Shown here piece by piece: positions 4,976 to 6,382 of a DNA stretch of 6,382 nucleotides. The stretch spans positions 1-6,382 of the forward strand of contig JAUNNW010000085.1 of NCBI GenBank assembly GCA_030531285.1, given 5' to 3'. The notes beneath the pieces are model-generated. The model was not told the origin of the DNA, searched no databases, and saw only the letters and a list, made by a program, of their open reading frames with translations. Every line of letters starts with the position of its first letter. The first letter of the stretch is position 1. This DNA is from Synergistaceae bacterium (lineage in GTDB: Bacteria > Synergistota > Synergistia > Synergistales > Synergistaceae). The translations under genes and the position numbers were made by a program.

Positions 4976-6113
4976 GTTTCAATGCCTCGCAGAAATCTGC
5001 CGTACGCCTGTTTGCCGCAACGTCGTGAACCCTTATATATTCAACGTTCTGCAATACGCAGAGCGCTGTGACCGACAGAGTGGCTTCCAGTCTTTCCTCC
5101 GCTTTCAGTTCCGCACCAAGGAAACGCTTTCTTGAAACTCCGGCAAGCAGAGGGATTCCGAAGCCTCGGAAGGCACATAAATTTTTCAGCAGATACATAT
5201 TTTGTTTTTCGTTTTTGGCAAAACCGAAGCCGGGATCAAGAATTATTTTTTCGCGTTTCAGTCCTATTTTCTCTGCAAGTTCTACCCTCTGTTCAAAGAA
5301 ACTGTTTATTTCAAGCAGTATATTGTCATATTCGCACATTCCGTCCATAGTCACAGATGTTCCGCGGCTGTGCATAAGAACGTAACCCGCTCCGTGGTCG
5401 CGGCAGGCTTTCACGATATTTTCATCTGCAAGACCCGATACGTCATTAATTATATCGGCACCTTTTTGAAGTGCCTCCTCAGCAACCGAAAAACGGGTCG
5501 TGTCAACAGATATTTTGATGTCCGGCAGAGCTGCGCGTATTTCAGGCAGAACCGTGCGAATTTTTTCAAGCTCTTTGTTTTCATCCGTTCTTTCCGCTCC
5601 GGGGCGCGTGGATTCGGCTCCCAGATCAAGAAGGTCCGCGCCTTCGGATACAAACTGTTTTGCCCGGCTTACCGCGTCTGAAACTGCCGTTCTGCTTTCT
5701 GCATAAAAAGAGTCATCCGTGAGATTTATTATGCCTGCAATTTTTGTCCTGACACACACAGCGTCGGCAGAGCATTTTTTTATGTCGTCCGCAAGTTCAG
5801 GAAATCCCCACCACGGCATCTGTTTCAGCTTTTCGCAGACCGCTGCGAGCTGCTTTTTATCCGCAAACATCAAGACCCTGCTTGCGTTAGCACGGCAGTC
5901 AACCGCATGGGCGTGCACGGCGGCATCGCCGCCTGCGGAGAGCAGTTCCTGTTTCAAGATGTTTGCCGCAGCACACGGCATTGAGTTTACGAGAAGTGTC
6001 AGGGTTTCGCGCCTGTTTTCAAAAAACGGCAGACTTGCCGGATTTGCACCGATTTTTTTCAGTTCTTCAGCCAGTTCGTTTTTGCCGTTTACGGAAATTC
6101 TGCAGACTCGCAT
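4968..6113 (-). CDS. folP: Dihydropteroate synthase with N-terminal extension
   Basis: Condenses 6-hydroxymethyl-dihydropterin pyrophosphate with p-aminobenzoate to give dihydropteroate in the cytoplasm; the sulfonamide target. 381 residues against about 270-290 for the minimal enzyme. Residues 1-120 are an extra domain containing AAANILKQELLSAGGDAAV (48-66), a form I recall from clostridial-type DHPS. The TIM barrel starts near 124: N130-x-T132 then D134-S135-F136 (signature 1, with Asp133 where Pro is usual), LLDLGAESTRPGA (161-173, signature 2), SVDTT (202-206), INDVSG (222-227), MHSRG (247-251), DPGFGF (293-298), SRK (327-329) and R361-x-H363-D364. The residues corresponding to E. coli Asp96, Asn115, Lys221, Arg255 and His257 appear present. 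The ATG overlaps the stop of the upstream phosphatase; the Shine-Dalgarno is weak (AGAGAG, 8 bases upstream), consistent with coupling. The 3' end overlaps folK by 8 bases. Confidence 0.96.
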   Translation of the reverse strand: MRVCRISVNGKNELAEELKKIGANPASLPFFENRRETLTLLVNSMPCAAANILKQELLSAGGDAAVHAHAVDCRANASRVLMFADKKQLAAVCEKLKQMPWWGFPELADDIKKCSADAVCVRTKIAGIINLTDDSFYAESRTAVSDAVSRAKQFVSEGADLLDLGAESTRPGAERTDENKELEKIRTVLPEIRAALPDIKISVDTTRFSVAEEALQKGADIINDVSGLADENIVKACRDHGAGYVLMHSRGTSVTMDGMCEYDNILLEINSFFEQRVELAEKIGLKREKIILDPGFGFAKNEKQNMYLLKNLCAFRGFGIPLLAGVSRKRFLGAELKAEERLEATLSVTALCVLQNVEYIRVHDVAANRRTADFCEALKHA

Positions 6114-6382
6114 CAGTTAAACTCTCTGACAAAGGATATTCCCCGCAGATGCTCAACGCTGTTTGATTTAATCAGCGTATATCCGCGTTCCGGCGTATGA
6201 ACGAGGCAGGAGCAGGAGGCGTTGTCAAGGTGTATGCGCCACATGTACGGCTTGGCTATTCCCAAAGCAGCGGCTATAAGCGGTTTCAGCACGCCGCGGT
6301 GCGAAACAATTGCAATCCGCGCCCCGCGGTGAGAGTTGACTATTCCGTTCAGCGCGGCAAACGCGCGCGCCTGCACGTTGTC
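6113..6382 (-). CDS. Histidine phosphatase family protein, C-terminal part (5' end outside window)
   Basis: Last 89 codons of a gene whose beginning lies beyond the right edge; the frame is open to base 6382, so the GTG at 6374-6376 is probably an internal valine rather than the start. The visible part matches the C-terminal half of the phosphoglycerate mutase / CobC-like histidine phosphatase fold: the strand and second active-site histidine are in IAIVSHRGVLKPLIAAALGI (family form usually VSHGG), followed by a conserved LDNASCSCL segment. The first catalytic RHG motif would be upstream and cannot be checked. Family members remove phosphate from small metabolites (sugar phosphates, alpha-ribazole phosphate) in the cytoplasm; the substrate here is unknown. 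Its TGA stop shares one base with the folP ATG (TGATG), so the two are likely translationally coupled. This raises, but does not prove, a role near folate synthesis. Confidence 0.8.
   Translation of the reverse strand, partial: DNVQARAFAALNGIVNSHRGARIAIVSHRGVLKPLIAAALGIAKPYMWRIHLDNASCSCLVHTPERGYTLIKSNSVEHLRGISFVREFN

Noticed and set aside
4374..5135. Plus-strand open frame of 253 codons across folK and the folP end
   Set aside because: It crosses two well-recognised genes on the other strand and is serine-rich low-information sequence; a shadow.
6360..6370. GC-alternating run near the right edge as a possible repeat
   Set aside because: Only about ten bases and explained by alanine/arginine codons of the phosphatase.
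1..6382. Mobile element, CRISPR, defence system, riboswitch or RNA gene
   Set aside because: No transposase, integrase, direct-repeat array, long terminal repeats or structured RNA pattern was seen; almost all bases are in recognisable minus-strand coding sequence.

Overview
This is a bacterial chromosomal segment with eight protein genes, all on the minus strand, packed nose to tail from the right edge (about 6382) down to a strong terminator at about 51-93. Gaps between genes are only about 0-60 bases and several genes overlap, so the block reads as one long operon or two consecutive ones. No rRNA, tRNA, CRISPR array, insertion sequence or phage gene was seen. Long plus-strand open frames exist but are shadows of the minus-strand genes.

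Layout in transcription order, right to left: (1) the C-terminal part of a histidine-phosphatase-family protein, cut by the window edge; (2) dihydropteroate synthase (folP) with an N-terminal extension; (3) HPPK (folK); (4) an unrecognised single-pass membrane-anchored protein; (5) a YbaK/ProX-type aminoacyl-tRNA deacylase-like protein; (6) a long nicotinamidase/isochorismatase-family cysteine hydrolase; (7) a GNAT acetyltransferase; (8) prmA, the ribosomal protein L11 methyltransferase; (9) rsmE, the 16S rRNA m3U1498 methyltransferase; then the terminator. Counting the partial phosphatase there are nine genes, eight of them complete.

Functionally the right half is folate synthesis: FolK makes the pyrophosphorylated pterin that FolP joins to p-aminobenzoate. 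The left half leans towards translation, with a probable tRNA-editing protein and two enzymes that methylate the ribosome. The cysteine hydrolase (possibly NAD salvage) and the acetyltransferase lie between. Starts were corrected by Shine-Dalgarno position: rsmE begins at a GTG (824), prmA at an ATG (1662), the YbaK-like gene at a GTG (3601), and the acetyltransferase most likely at a TTG (2155).

The organism is not certain. Base composition is intermediate, Shine-Dalgarno sites are strong (AAGGAG type), non-ATG starts are common, FolP has the extended form familiar from clostridial relatives, and prmA-rsmE are adjacent. This suggests an anaerobic member of the Firmicutes or Synergistetes, but that is an inference at low confidence. 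The content is mostly housekeeping; the least explained item is the membrane-anchored protein inside the folate genes.
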